A stretch of 64,000 bases of DNA from Vibrio gallaecicus (GTDB lineage Bacteria; Pseudomonadota; Gammaproteobacteria; Enterobacterales; Vibrionaceae), in NCBI RefSeq assembly GCF_024347495.1, contig NZ_AP025491.1, positions 372,001 through 436,000 of the forward strand, read 5' to 3'. The notes below the pieces were generated by a model. It saw nothing but the letters and a program-made list of their open reading frames with translations. It had not been told where the DNA came from and ran no database searches. A program made the position numbers and the translations under genes. Within the stretch, counting starts at the first letter, position 1. Each line of letters starts with the position of its first letter. Shown here in pieces: positions 54,560 through 62,859 of this stretch.

Positions 54560-57500
54560 TTAATTCACTCTCACCATTACAAACGTAAAGAATAAAATGT
54601 AGCTTAATAAGTTAGAAGAGTACTTACTCATTTCTGTGTCTGAAATTATTGTTTTCTCATCTGGATGAATGAGTTCTAACCTAACTGAGCCATGACCACT
54701 GCGTCCAGTGCTTGTTCCCTTAATCTCTGTCAATACTTTGAGCCCTTTGTAGGCATTGCGCCACTCATCTTTTAATGTGCTTGATTTCATGTTTTTTGTT
54801 ATAACACGCCAATGAGCTTTGGCAATCCCAAAGCTGAATACTTCCATGAAGTCTGTGAAAGTATCTGGGTCAGTAAATGTTACGCCAGATTCACTAACTG
54901 ATATGTGTTGAAGCCAGTGGTTTATCTGCCTAATAAAGTTATCTTTGTTCTCTTTATAATAGCCTTTGAGCTTGATATTGAACTTACTCAAGTACGCCTT
55001 TTCACTTTGCGTTTTTAATGGACCCGGTACCATTGCATGAAGTCTGTTCTGCTTGAATAGACGGCTTTGTAAGATTGATGGGTCAGATGATGGCGGTCGA
55101 ATTGATTTAATGTAGTAAACATTTTCGACCCATGTTTCAATCGTCATTCTTTTCAATTGGTACTTGAATACTAAATCATCTAAGTTACGCCCTTCGCTTA
55201 TTGCTTCAAGCACTTGATAACAGACTTCTATCGAAAGTGATTGCTGTTCTCGTGGGGTGATGACTGGAACATTGACCATGTTTGGGTATTCAGTCACCTT
55301 TAGCTCTTCGACATGAAGCTTTTTGTACAAGGGAGAAAAAGCATACGCTTCAGACACATTTTTGTTATACCTTTCACTCATTTTCCAATAATGAGAGTGC
55401 TTAAACATACCTGTTTTTATAGCTTGCTTGGAATCTATTGGCTTCAGATATTCGGAACGTTGTGGCATAGAAAGTATGTCGCTCATATGTAAATAATGAA
55501 GAAAAGTCGTACTAGGGTCTTCATGTCCTGCAAACGCAGCTATCTCCCAATAACCTTTCACTTTTGTCTTTTTAAATAACAATGTTTTAATTTTTTTAAG
55601 TTGTTCATCGTCATACGGACAAAGGTAGGGAAGCTCAATGAATGGCTTTTCAAGTTCTAAAATGCACTGTAGACGACTCAAGCTTGAGTGTCTTAAGTGG
55701 TAAAATACAAAATGGTCTAATTTCGTAGCGGATTTCAGAAAGCTACCGACATAGTTTGAAACCGTCGAGGGATTGAACGCAGAGGATGTGGCATCACCAA
55801 TAGTAATAAATAGAGCAGTATTACTTTTAGTGGTTGCAAGCTTATGTCGAAGATGGGCACCGAAAATCTCTTTTTCATGCTCGAGGAGCAAGGTCATGAC
55901 TGGAACCTTACGTAAACTACTTGCTGTTTTATTGCTAGCAACGGAGTTTGACCTGACCTCGATCCATGCTTCTTCACAGAGGCTGATATAACCCATTTTA
56001 ATCTTTCGTATCTCGCTTATTCGAAGCCCACAACGATAGGCAATGATACAGAGTGTTTTGAGGCTCGTTTTATCGAAATTATTCAAGTCAGTTAACGTAT
56101 TAATATGGCTTAAGAGTGCATAGAACAATACTTCATCAACTATACCAGCACGAGTGTGCTTCTGAGTTGCATCACAATGAAAGAAGCTAGAGCTGAGGCT
56201 TGGTAAAGAAAGTGAATGACTGGCAAACCCGTGCAAATCTTTAAGTCGAGCAGTGAAGTTGTTTTTTTGCTTTTCAGTAGAATGTCGGGCTATTTGTTGA
56301 TGATAAATATCTTCTAGTTCTACATTGTCCAGATTTGCATTTAATTCTAATTCGGTATTAATGTATATCCAGTCTTTAATTAGTGTTGTTCTGTAAAGGT
56401 TTACTGAGCTGACTTCGCATGTTTCTAGTTTATACAGTAGCCATTCAACAAAACAGGCTTGCCACGGATGGAAATCATAAATGTGTATAAACTCATTCAA
56501 TGTTTTTTTGAGCGTACTTTTGCTAACTTTTTTACCATCTTTTGTTAGAAAAGGCTCTTGGATGAGTCTATTGAAGGAATTATTGTCTATAGCCAGCCGT
56601 TGAGAATGTTCCACCGATTGTTTTGTTGGTTTAGAGATCGTGATTTGGCTATGAAAGTCATAAAAAGTCGTAACTTTGGGCATTATTATATTAGGTGCAA
56701 TCAATTGCTCTAGATTACGAGTTGGTAGGCATGAAGAGCTTGTCCTATTTGATCGATAATCTATAAGTGCTTGGCTGATAGATGGATTACGATGTGTTTC
56801 AAACCAAAACGCAGTACACTGAAGAAATGTATTTAAGCGAGTAGGGAGTAATTCAAGAGAAACGAAGTTTTTAGTTATGCTTGAATAAATGGTTTTAATA
56901 TCTTCAGGTATGCGCCATGTAGTGTCATCATCGGCTCTGAGCCATAGGTCAAGCTGGGCTAACGTATGCAGCGATAGATAACATTGATGTTCAATTAATT
57001 TACTGCCGTTAATCACACTGTTTGTGTTTACGCTAGAGCTATCAAGTTGAAGGGCTACATAGGTATAACAAGTATGTCGCTGTAATTTCAGTCCGTTACT
57101 GCTCACCAGGGCTTGATTGAATGCCTTAATGACATCACTATTCATTTGACCAGATTCAAAGATAAGGGACAGGATTAGGCTTTGATAACGAACGTCTCTT
57201 TGAGCATTATCTGGAGTTAAGTGTTCTTTTCGCCAAGCTTCATATTGATCATAAATAGACCATGCATTCTTTAGCCATTTACCATCTCGAGTTTGTTTAT
57301 CTGGCTTATTACTGATAACCGAGCTAGCAGGGGAGTATGATAGTGAGTTACTTTTATTGAACTGAGTTAGTAAATGCTCACCACACTTAAATGCGAGCTT
57401 AAAGTCTTTAGAAGCACCAAAAGTATTAGTAAGATTCTCTTCGAATGCTTGCCATACTATAGAAAATGCTTCGGGTGAATTGACAGGTTCAGCACTTGAA

Positions 57501-57598
57501 AATGAAATTTCAAATAACTCAGTTGCTTTCTGTGTGACAGCTAGAATATGTTCTATGCGTCTATTTTCCCTTTGTTGTTCTCCTATTAACTGAGGCAT
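54560..57598 (-). CDS. Large tyrosine recombinase, 1012 aa (integrase module, downstream gene)
   Basis: Start ATG 57598 overlaps the upstream stop (TAATG) and has AAGGAG 10 nt before it; an ATG at 57619 would add 7 aa. Catalytic signatures are in order: YRCGLRISEIR (box I Arg, near 523), FYHLRHSSLSRL (H-x-x-R, near 632), GHEDPSTTFLHYLHM (His near 690 and Tyr near 700). So it is likely active. The large N- and C-terminal extensions are unusual, since most integrases are 300-450 aa. It forms an operon with a second recombinase-like protein and a small gene, similar in idea to Tn554 TnpA/B/C or recombinase-trio elements. It probably moves the defence island. Confidence 0.85.
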   Translation of the reverse strand: MPQLIGEQQRENRRIEHILAVTQKATELFEISFSSAEPVNSPEAFSIVWQAFEENLTNTFGASKDFKLAFKCGEHLLTQFNKSNSLSYSPASSVISNKPDKQTRDGKWLKNAWSIYDQYEAWRKEHLTPDNAQRDVRYQSLILSLIFESGQMNSDVIKAFNQALVSSNGLKLQRHTCYTYVALQLDSSSVNTNSVINGSKLIEHQCYLSLHTLAQLDLWLRADDDTTWRIPEDIKTIYSSITKNFVSLELLPTRLNTFLQCTAFWFETHRNPSISQALIDYRSNRTSSSCLPTRNLEQLIAPNIIMPKVTTFYDFHSQITISKPTKQSVEHSQRLAIDNNSFNRLIQEPFLTKDGKKVSKSTLKKTLNEFIHIYDFHPWQACFVEWLLYKLETCEVSSVNLYRTTLIKDWIYINTELELNANLDNVELEDIYHQQIARHSTEKQKNNFTARLKDLHGFASHSLSLPSLSSSFFHCDATQKHTRAGIVDEVLFYALLSHINTLTDLNNFDKTSLKTLCIIAYRCGLRISEIRKIKMGYISLCEEAWIEVRSNSVASNKTASSLRKVPVMTLLLEHEKEIFGAHLRHKLATTKSNTALFITIGDATSSAFNPSTVSNYVGSFLKSATKLDHFVFYHLRHSSLSRLQCILELEKPFIELPYLCPYDDEQLKKIKTLLFKKTKVKGYWEIAAFAGHEDPSTTFLHYLHMSDILSMPQRSEYLKPIDSKQAIKTGMFKHSHYWKMSERYNKNVSEAYAFSPLYKKLHVEELKVTEYPNMVNVPVITPREQQSLSIEVCYQVLEAISEGRNLDDLVFKYQLKRMTIETWVENVYYIKSIRPPSSDPSILQSRLFKQNRLHAMVPGPLKTQSEKAYLSKFNIKLKGYYKENKDNFIRQINHWLQHISVSESGVTFTDPDTFTDFMEVFSFGIAKAHWRVITKNMKSSTLKDEWRNAYKGLKVLTEIKGTSTGRSGHGSVRLELIHPDEKTIISDTEMSKYSSNLLSYILFFTFVMVRVN

Positions 57599-59820
57599 TA
57601 GAGCTCTCCTTTTAGGCATCTATTAAGTTGCTTATCGATAAGATCTGCTATGTTTTTGATTTCTAATATTGTTAATTGACTGAACTGAGAGAATGGTAAT
57701 AAGTTCATATACTGATGCCCTAAAAATGCAGCGATGATCTCATCGGATACATTTTTTGAATATAAGAATGAACGCAGGTAGTGACGAGTCCAATTCACTT
57801 GAACAGGTAAAATGTATTTCATTTGTTTTTCACTGCTGCGAGGTGAGAGAGGCACAATCTTGTTTTTTTCGATGTAGAAACAAAAAGCTCGTTGAGAATC
57901 GATTGCTTCAAGGTAAGCGTGGCTAACATGCATGGAGTGAGGTTGGTGATATATAAATGCTTCTTCGCAATAGCGTTTGTACGCTTTAATTTTATTAAGA
58001 GCGATCTCACCTAGTATGACTACTCTTCCAGAGTAGAATGTATCACGCTCTTTATCTGCAATACGGTACATTCCAGTATCTAGATGAATATCACTGAATA
58101 GACCAAATTGGTCGATGACAGCTCGATACCCACTTGCTATCCCAATAATGATTTGAAGCTCTAAAATTCGCATGTTGTGATAAGCGTTTGAGAAGTAATC
58201 GATATCACTGCGTTTTATTTTATCGAAGTAACGATTAAATTGTCCTAGCAGAATCTTCAAAATGTCATTATTGAATAGGAATGGCGAACCTAAGCATCCT
58301 GTTTTTTCTATATCAGCAAAGTCATCAATAAAGTTACTTTTACTGAGCTCCCCTAAATGCTTGGTATAACGTTCATATTGTTTGTATAGATCGCTTTTGG
58401 GGATCAGTGTGTAGTATCTCGCGGGTTCATTTTGTATTTCGTTTGCTGTAATGAGTTCAATGATGCAGATATCAACACTCCAATCGGTCATCACTTGTTT
58501 CATATAGCGCGATATAGCAGAGATAGAAGGTGCAGACTGATGCTCTTTCTTGATGTTTGATAGCAAAGCCGAGATATCTTCACGCTCTACTTCTTCGAAC
58601 CGAAAATTTGATAATTGGTCGAGGATGTTAAGTGGAAAATGAATGACGTAATTAATTTCAATATCACTTACTATTTCATTTACATCGTTACTGAGATTTT
58701 TGACCGCTGGTAATTCCAGTGAGTGTAATACACCAGCGAGAGAAGCCCCTTTCCTCACTCGGAACGGTTTCCAGTGTTTAATGGCGTCAAGAGTGCTACC
58801 TGAATAAAGCATAAGCATCGCAGCTTTTGCTACTTTCATTTCTTTTGTTTCTTGTCTGATTGCATCAATGCAGTGGCGAACAAGAATCGAAATATCAAAA
58901 TCATTGACGTGATTAATGTTGCAAGCAAGGTTCATCTCTCGTCGAGCAATTGATTTGTTAATTGCTCTAGAACGAAGGGCGTTTACATACTTATCTTGTT
59001 TAATAAAGTCAGTAGAAGTGACTAAAGAAATTGAACGTTCGCTCTTACCATAGTCCTCAACCTCGTGTGTCTCTTTTGTCGTGATTTGTGCAAAGACTTC
59101 ACGAATCTCAGTAATAGATTCCCGACGTTTATCATCCAAAAATTGAGCAGAGGATTTTAATAATCTTGAGTCTTTAACGAATGTCCTAGAGTCGACTTTT
59201 CTATGGATCCCTTGACGCTCCATATAGCTGTCACGAATTGCGTTTCTGAAGTGAGTTAGTTGTAACTTCTGTTGTTCATTCGTTTCATCAGATTCGATAT
59301 CTTCTTCGAACTTTTTCATAACTGAATCGAAGTTATGCTTTTTTAAATCAGGTAATAAAGAGACTAATTTTTTTCGTCGACCTTGAGCATATTGTCGCAT
59401 TTCATTTGTCAGTTTATTAATCTTTGCTCGGTGATCTCCAAGTGAAGAAAGGTGCGCCAAAGTCACTAATGAAATCGCTTTATAAAGATCAAATTTGTCC
59501 TGATCATAAGATTTTAATTGTATGGATGAGGTAATAAAAGATGCGAGCTCTAATGTCGTAATGAGTTGTCGTTTATGAAGCGTTTTATTTATCTCTAGTA
59601 AAGAAAATGGTGAAGGATTATTTGCAAGATCTTGAGCGTATCGTATCCACCAATCGAACTCATTAATGTCATTTTTAAAAGTGTCAGGAAGTAGGTCATA
59701 GAGTCGTAAAATCTCATCAGCAATAACTCCAGAAAAATCTTCAGACGCATCTTGATAGAAAATTTCATTAAGGAACTCAAGCTGATTATGTGTGAATCCT
59801 TCTGAGCTACTTTCTTTCAT
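57598..59820 (-). CDS. Divergent tyrosine-recombinase-like protein, 740 aa (partner subunit)
   Basis: GAGGGAAGAG ribosome binding site 4 nt before the ATG at 59820. The C-terminal third shows a degenerate recombinase: SGYRAVIDQFGLF (box I-like, near 563), WTRHYLRSFL (H-x-x-R, near 678), FLGHQYMNLLPFSQFSQ (GH near 700). Where the catalytic Tyr should follow, the sequence has Phe, so the protein may not cut DNA itself and may be a structural partner of the 1012-aa enzyme. The N-terminal 450 residues are helical and unrecognised. Located between the small interrupted gene and the large recombinase, all on one transcript. Confidence 0.75.
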   Translation of the reverse strand: MKESSSEGFTHNQLEFLNEIFYQDASEDFSGVIADEILRLYDLLPDTFKNDINEFDWWIRYAQDLANNPSPFSLLEINKTLHKRQLITTLELASFITSSIQLKSYDQDKFDLYKAISLVTLAHLSSLGDHRAKINKLTNEMRQYAQGRRKKLVSLLPDLKKHNFDSVMKKFEEDIESDETNEQQKLQLTHFRNAIRDSYMERQGIHRKVDSRTFVKDSRLLKSSAQFLDDKRRESITEIREVFAQITTKETHEVEDYGKSERSISLVTSTDFIKQDKYVNALRSRAINKSIARREMNLACNINHVNDFDISILVRHCIDAIRQETKEMKVAKAAMLMLYSGSTLDAIKHWKPFRVRKGASLAGVLHSLELPAVKNLSNDVNEIVSDIEINYVIHFPLNILDQLSNFRFEEVEREDISALLSNIKKEHQSAPSISAISRYMKQVMTDWSVDICIIELITANEIQNEPARYYTLIPKSDLYKQYERYTKHLGELSKSNFIDDFADIEKTGCLGSPFLFNNDILKILLGQFNRYFDKIKRSDIDYFSNAYHNMRILELQIIIGIASGYRAVIDQFGLFSDIHLDTGMYRIADKERDTFYSGRVVILGEIALNKIKAYKRYCEEAFIYHQPHSMHVSHAYLEAIDSQRAFCFYIEKNKIVPLSPRSSEKQMKYILPVQVNWTRHYLRSFLYSKNVSDEIIAAFLGHQYMNLLPFSQFSQLTILEIKNIADLIDKQLNRCLKGEL

Positions 59821-59832
59821 TACTCTTCCCTC

Positions 59833-60126
59833 TTAACACTGAAAAAAATCAGGCTTCTTAGTTTTAATTTGAGATGCGATGATTCGTTTTTTACTTTGCT
59901 TTTTTAATCCTGAAACACTCATGTTTGTTAAATCTGCAAGGTTGCTTTGAGTCAACATTTCATGATGAAAAAGAGATGTCATCAGGCTGGGAGGTGCTGA
60001 GATATTTAAGTCATTACGCATTAATTCGGTTGCATGATTATCAATTGAAGAGAAGATAATTTTTAATACAGAGAGCCATGCAATTTCTGAAATTTCTTCA
60101 TCAGTGATTTCGGAATGAATGATCAC
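59833..60126 (-). CDS. Third gene of the recombinase operon, C-terminal part (97-aa ORF with GTG start)
   Basis: The ORF as counted starts at GTG 60126, which has no ribosome binding site. The same frame stays open upstream to 60243 with plausible coding sequence (DTIGIISGFETLGLSVSNFD). Upstream of the octamer tract is a 50-aa ORF (60264-60416) with a good ribosome binding site. Deleting the four TTATTTAA units (32 bp) joins both in frame as a protein of about 183 aa. The C-terminus has an HTH-like stretch (LTQSNLADLTNMSVSGLKKQ). It is probably the small helper of the two recombinases, currently broken. Confidence 0.65.
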   Translation of the reverse strand: MIIHSEITDEEISEIAWLSVLKIIFSSIDNHATELMRNDLNISAPPSLMTSLFHHEMLTQSNLADLTNMSVSGLKKQSKKRIIASQIKTKKPDFFQC

Positions 60127-60235
60127 ATCGGCATTGGTTAAGTCAAAGTTAGAAACTGAAAGCCCAAGGGTTTCGAAGCCAGAAATGATTCCAATGGTAT
60201 CTTTTGAAATACAGACCGCCCGATATATTTGATGC

Positions 60236-60283
60236 TTATTTAATTATTTAATTATTTAATTATTTAATTTTTTAATTTTTTAA
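60236..60283. repeat. Octamer tandem repeat (TTATTTAA)x4 then (TTTTTTAA)x2, interrupting an ORF
   Basis: Six consecutive 8-bp units counted base by base. Read on the minus strand the first two units encountered are TTAAAAAA and the last four TTAAATAA; stop codons arise in the TTAAATAA block. Eight is not divisible by three, so slippage also shifts the frame. It lies between the two parts of the third recombinase gene. Such tracts are typical of phase-variable genes. Confidence 0.9.
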
Positions 60284-60416
60284 TTTGTTCTCGTTTTAGC
60301 TTTGAAGAATCGAAACGATATTGTTGAGCATGGAAGAAATCATAGGCACTTTTAGCAGCAGGGTGGGGGAATACGGATAAGTTTTTCTTCTTTGTTTCAG
60401 AAAGTATTGTACGCAT
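60264..60416 (-). CDS. 50-aa ORF: N-terminal part of the third recombinase gene
   Basis: ATG 60416 with AAGGAAA about 10-14 nt upstream. It codes for MRTILSETKKKNLSVFPHP and then KSAYDFFHAQQYRFDSSKLKR; it ends inside the octamer tract with KKLKN and a TAA. It is too short to be a normal protein but looks like a true N-terminus cut off by repeat expansion. If the tract shrinks by 32 bp it continues as HQIYRAVCIS and on through the downstream ORF. Otherwise a short leader peptide. Confidence 0.55.
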   Translation of the reverse strand: MRTILSETKKKNLSVFPHPAAKSAYDFFHAQQYRFDSSKLKREQIKKLKN

Positions 60417-60589
60417 GAAATTACCATTTCCTTATAAAAAGGTACCAAAAGTATCTATAGATATCTTATATTTTGAGTCTATAATTTTAATAGCATGGCA
60501 TTAAACGGTGTTGGATGTAAATGATGAGGTCAATATAAATGCATGATTTTAAAGGCTTTGTGATTTTGTTCTTATATTTGTATTCGAGT
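60417..60589. other. Non-coding leader between recombinase operon and att repeat
   Basis: AT-rich stretch upstream of the recombinase operon, likely containing its minus-strand promoter and recombinase binding sites next to the tRNA-derived repeat. No gene seen. Confidence 0.5.
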
Positions 60590-60669
60590 GGGTGTAAGCC
60601 TTCCAAGCTGATGATTGCGGGTTCGATTCCCGCTGCACGCTCCAATTAGCTCAGTCAGAGCAATGTTTA
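60590..60669 (+). other. att-like direct repeat 1: degenerate 3' half of tRNA-Gly(UCC)
   Basis: CCTTCCAAGCTGATGAT and GGGTTCGATTCCCGCTGCAC then GCTCCA match the anticodon arm, T arm and acceptor end of tRNA-Gly with anticodon UCC. One extra T follows GATGAT, and no 5' half precedes it, so it is not a functional tRNA. The sequence continues with ATTAGCTCAGTCAGAGCAA, shared with repeat 2. Typical product of island integration at a tRNA 3' end; it lies next to the recombinase operon. Confidence 0.85.
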
Positions 60670-60782
60670 CCCTCCCCAAATTTATTGAAATGAAAATATT
60701 TTTAGCGCTTTGTTGCGAGAGATTTTCCTGTCTGATGATAAATTATTCATGTGATCATTCCTATTGGAAATTTGCGCGGTGA

Positions 60783-60941
60783 CCAAATGGAATAGGTAAG
60801 TATAGTAATACACTTATAACTTCACCTATAAATACGACGTTGTTCAAATGTGCCTTTATTGCTGCCGGTGATTTTACTACCAAATTAGGCCTAGGGGTGA
60901 CAGTTATGAATGCATTCATAGATGTTGCTCAGAGCGACTAG
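60783..60941 (+). pseudogene. Short open frame, possible toxin or adhesin tail remnant
   Basis: The frame is open from 60783 to the stop at 60939 without an obvious start, ending CAFIAAGDFTTKLGLGVTVM then NAFIDVAQSD. The next ORF starts 3 bp later. Such a fragment followed by a small gene and a membrane gene recalls the cut-off end of a secreted effector with downstream partners. No database check was possible; uncertain. Confidence 0.3.
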
Positions 60942-60943
60942 AT

Positions 60944-61237
60944 ATGTCTAAGTCTATCAAATATGTTGTGGATGCGGCTGCCTCGATATCAACATTAAGT
61001 AAGGCGGGTTATCTTACTAGATTCAGCCCTCTTGGTATTGCGTATTCGGGGCTTGATGTTGCTGTACAACAGTTTAAAGGTTACGAAATTAGGTATGGTG
61101 ACCGCGCAGGGCAGGAGGTAAATGGATGGTCTGCCTTGTTTTATAGTGGTCTCGACAATCAGAAGGATATAGGGCCAACACCGACGCCTTCCCAGTGGCA
61201 CCTTCAAGGTTATTTAAATAACCAGAAGAACCAATAA
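60944..61237 (+). CDS. Hypothetical small protein, 97 aa
   Basis: ATG 60944 lies just after the remnant frame. An alanine/serine-rich N-terminus (VVDAAASISTLSKAGYLTRF) could be an amphipathic or glycine-zipper-like helix; the rest (GYEIRYGDRAGQEVNGWSAL) is polar. No signal peptide and no recognised family. A membrane protein gene follows 11 bp downstream, suggesting a small operon. Could be a toxin fragment with immunity partner; not supported beyond arrangement. Confidence 0.55.
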   Translation: MSKSIKYVVDAAASISTLSKAGYLTRFSPLGIAYSGLDVAVQQFKGYEIRYGDRAGQEVNGWSALFYSGLDNQKDIGPTPTPSQWHLQGYLNNQKNQ

Positions 61238-61248
61238 CGGAAACTCAA

Positions 61249-61773
61249 ATGTTAAATAAAATTAAGTTACTTACATATAATGTTTACTATGGCATGCTTA
61301 AAATTCAACGGGATTTTCCTGAAAAAAATGCCTATGAGAAGTCAGTTACAGAGCTAAACTGGCAGGTTAGTTATATATTAGCAGCATTGTTTTTCGCATT
61401 GCTTCTCCATATTGTTGAATATGAGACAATTGTTGAATTATGGCCATATGACTTTGGTAGAGAGCATGGAAAAAACTTTATTGCACCAGGTGCCATATTC
61501 TTTTTATTAATTTGGTACCTATCAAGACGAGCATTTATGCATGCATTCATGAATGAAAAAGCATTTTCTGAAATGGAACGGTATTATGGCTCCGAGGGGA
61601 TTGAATATAAAGAACATAGTAAGCTCATTAATATCGATAATTTTTTATTCTTTGCCACTGCGGGTAGTTTCGCTTTTCAAGTGTGGTTCGCTTTCATACT
61701 GTGCGTTTTAGCCTTTATTTCCCAAGAGGTTTGGATTAGGAAGAGGTTTTCATCAAGTAAACTTAAAAAGTAG
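61249..61773 (+). CDS. Inner-membrane protein, 174 aa, possible immunity protein
   Basis: About three to four hydrophobic segments: WQVSYILAALFFALLLHIV (near 38-56), NFIAPGAIFFLLIWYLSRRA (near 75-94) and FLFFATAGSFAFQVWFAFIL (near 132-152) plus its continuation. Cytoplasmic loop and C-terminus are charged (RKRFSSSKLKK). A GGAAAC-type sequence precedes the ATG and a strong terminator follows. Small polytopic proteins in this position often protect against a membrane-acting toxin, but no family match is visible. Confidence 0.65.
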   Translation: MLNKIKLLTYNVYYGMLKIQRDFPEKNAYEKSVTELNWQVSYILAALFFALLLHIVEYETIVELWPYDFGREHGKNFIAPGAIFFLLIWYLSRRAFMHAFMNEKAFSEMERYYGSEGIEYKEHSKLINIDNFLFFATAGSFAFQVWFAFILCVLAFISQEVWIRKRFSSSKLKK

Positions 61774-61780
61774 TTTTTAG

Positions 61781-61802
61781 CCCAGCCTTATGGCTGGGTT
61801 TT
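61781..61802 (+). terminator. Rho-independent terminator after the membrane protein gene
   Basis: CCCAGCC, loop TTAT, GGCTGGG, then TTTT. It starts 8 bp after the stop codon at 61771-61773; strong. Confidence 0.88.
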
Positions 61803-62224
61803 CATATCTAATTGATGCGTTGGGGAATATGATTTCGAGTGATATTCAGGCTGAACAAAATAGAATATCTTCTTCATCGATTAGCCCGATAGATAAAGCA
61901 TGGTTAACCGAAGGCGCAGATGCGCGTGGTTAACTGCCGAGGTCGATGCGAAAACACCATCCACGATAGTATCACCGTTGTCAGAGGCAGATGACCGAAG
62001 TAATTGGAGTTGGAATGAAGAAGATTTATTGTTTGAAGAGAAAGAGCTAGCTTTAGCAAATCACTCGAAAACTCGGGCAAAGTCCAAAGTATTGGTGGTA
62101 GTTGGGCTTGGTCTAGACAATGTACGGTTGATAAACCTTATGGCTTGAGTCAGGCGCAGGTTGAACAGATAGCTTGGGATTGAAAATAATGATTTTGATA
62201 TGATGTGCGGTTAAAAAATTGAGA
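61803..62224. other. Gap with eroded coding fragments before att repeat 2
   Basis: A frame near 61829-61940 reads a plausible protein end (SSISPIDKAWLTEGADARG) and then stops; the 82-aa frame at 61900-62148 has no good start. Probably decayed gene pieces, not a live gene. Confidence 0.4.
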
Positions 62225-62303
62225 GGGTGTAATCCTTTCAAGCTGATGATACGGGTTCGATTCCCGCTGCACGCTCCAATTAGCTCAGTCAGAGCAATGT
62301 TTA
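62225..62303 (+). other. att-like direct repeat 2: degenerate 3' half of tRNA-Gly(UCC)
   Basis: Near-identical to repeat 1 (60590-60669) over about 79 bp, from GGGTGTAA through CAATGTTTA, with a few changes in the anticodon/variable region (TTTCAAGC for TTCCAAGC, ATACGGG for ATTGCGGG). Marks the other end of the 1.6-kb unit. The tRNA cannot be functional, since the C-G pair of the T stem is changed and the 5' half is missing. Confidence 0.85.
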
Positions 62304-62859
62304 ATTCCTCAATTCAGTTTCAAATAAATTTCAAACTTATCGCTTTGTCGCGATGTTTTTTCGTATCTGTTGAAAAACTATTGAGGCGTACCTTTCTTTC
62401 AGGTTTGCCGCTTCTCATCAGTATCACCTTTCTTAACTTCCCATCAGGCATTTGCTGCAGATTCAACTCTATAGCATCAAAAGCTAAACTGATGGATAGA
62501 GAACGGGCTTCATTAACGAACGTATCGAAAGCGATTGGCGTTTCACAAAGGGAATTATCTCAATACGATACTAATTTTATAGAAGTCACCAGGTAAATGT
62601 TTCTAGAAGAAGCAAAGTCTCGGCTTGAGTTCGATGAGTTGGTGACAAATAGCTTTTTCGAGGAATGAGCTACACTCTTTTGTAAGGCTAAGTGGGTGTG
62701 TATATCGTAATCAGCGATATGGCTTGAGTAATTTTGCTACTTCATTGTCAAATATGAACCCGTCGCACAATTTATATTGGGTTAGATTGCTGTAGATGAT
62801 GATCTTCGTTAGTGTTCGGAAAAATCACCTGCAGCAATAAGATTTCTGAGTTGTTTTCT
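62304..62859. other. 556-bp gap, flank of att repeat 2
   Basis: No convincing gene. The part around 62340-62390 (ATCGCTTTGTCGCGATG and following) loosely resembles the DNA after repeat 1 (60700-60750), so the duplication extends past the tRNA piece. A 24-aa frame at 62598 and a frame at 62219-62596 running through the repeat are not credible genes. The promoter of the DUF1800 gene should be near 62760-62850. Confidence 0.5.

Noticed and set aside
60590..60669. Possible tRNA-Gly gene
   Set aside because: Only the 3' half is present, with an inserted base and no D arm or 5' acceptor strand of its own.
61900..62148. 82-aa ORF after the membrane protein terminator
   Set aside because: No start signal; probably part of decayed sequence; kept only as a note in the gap entry.
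62219..62596. 125-aa ORF running across att repeat 2
   Set aside because: It reads through the tRNA-derived repeat, has no ribosome binding site and no protein-like composition.
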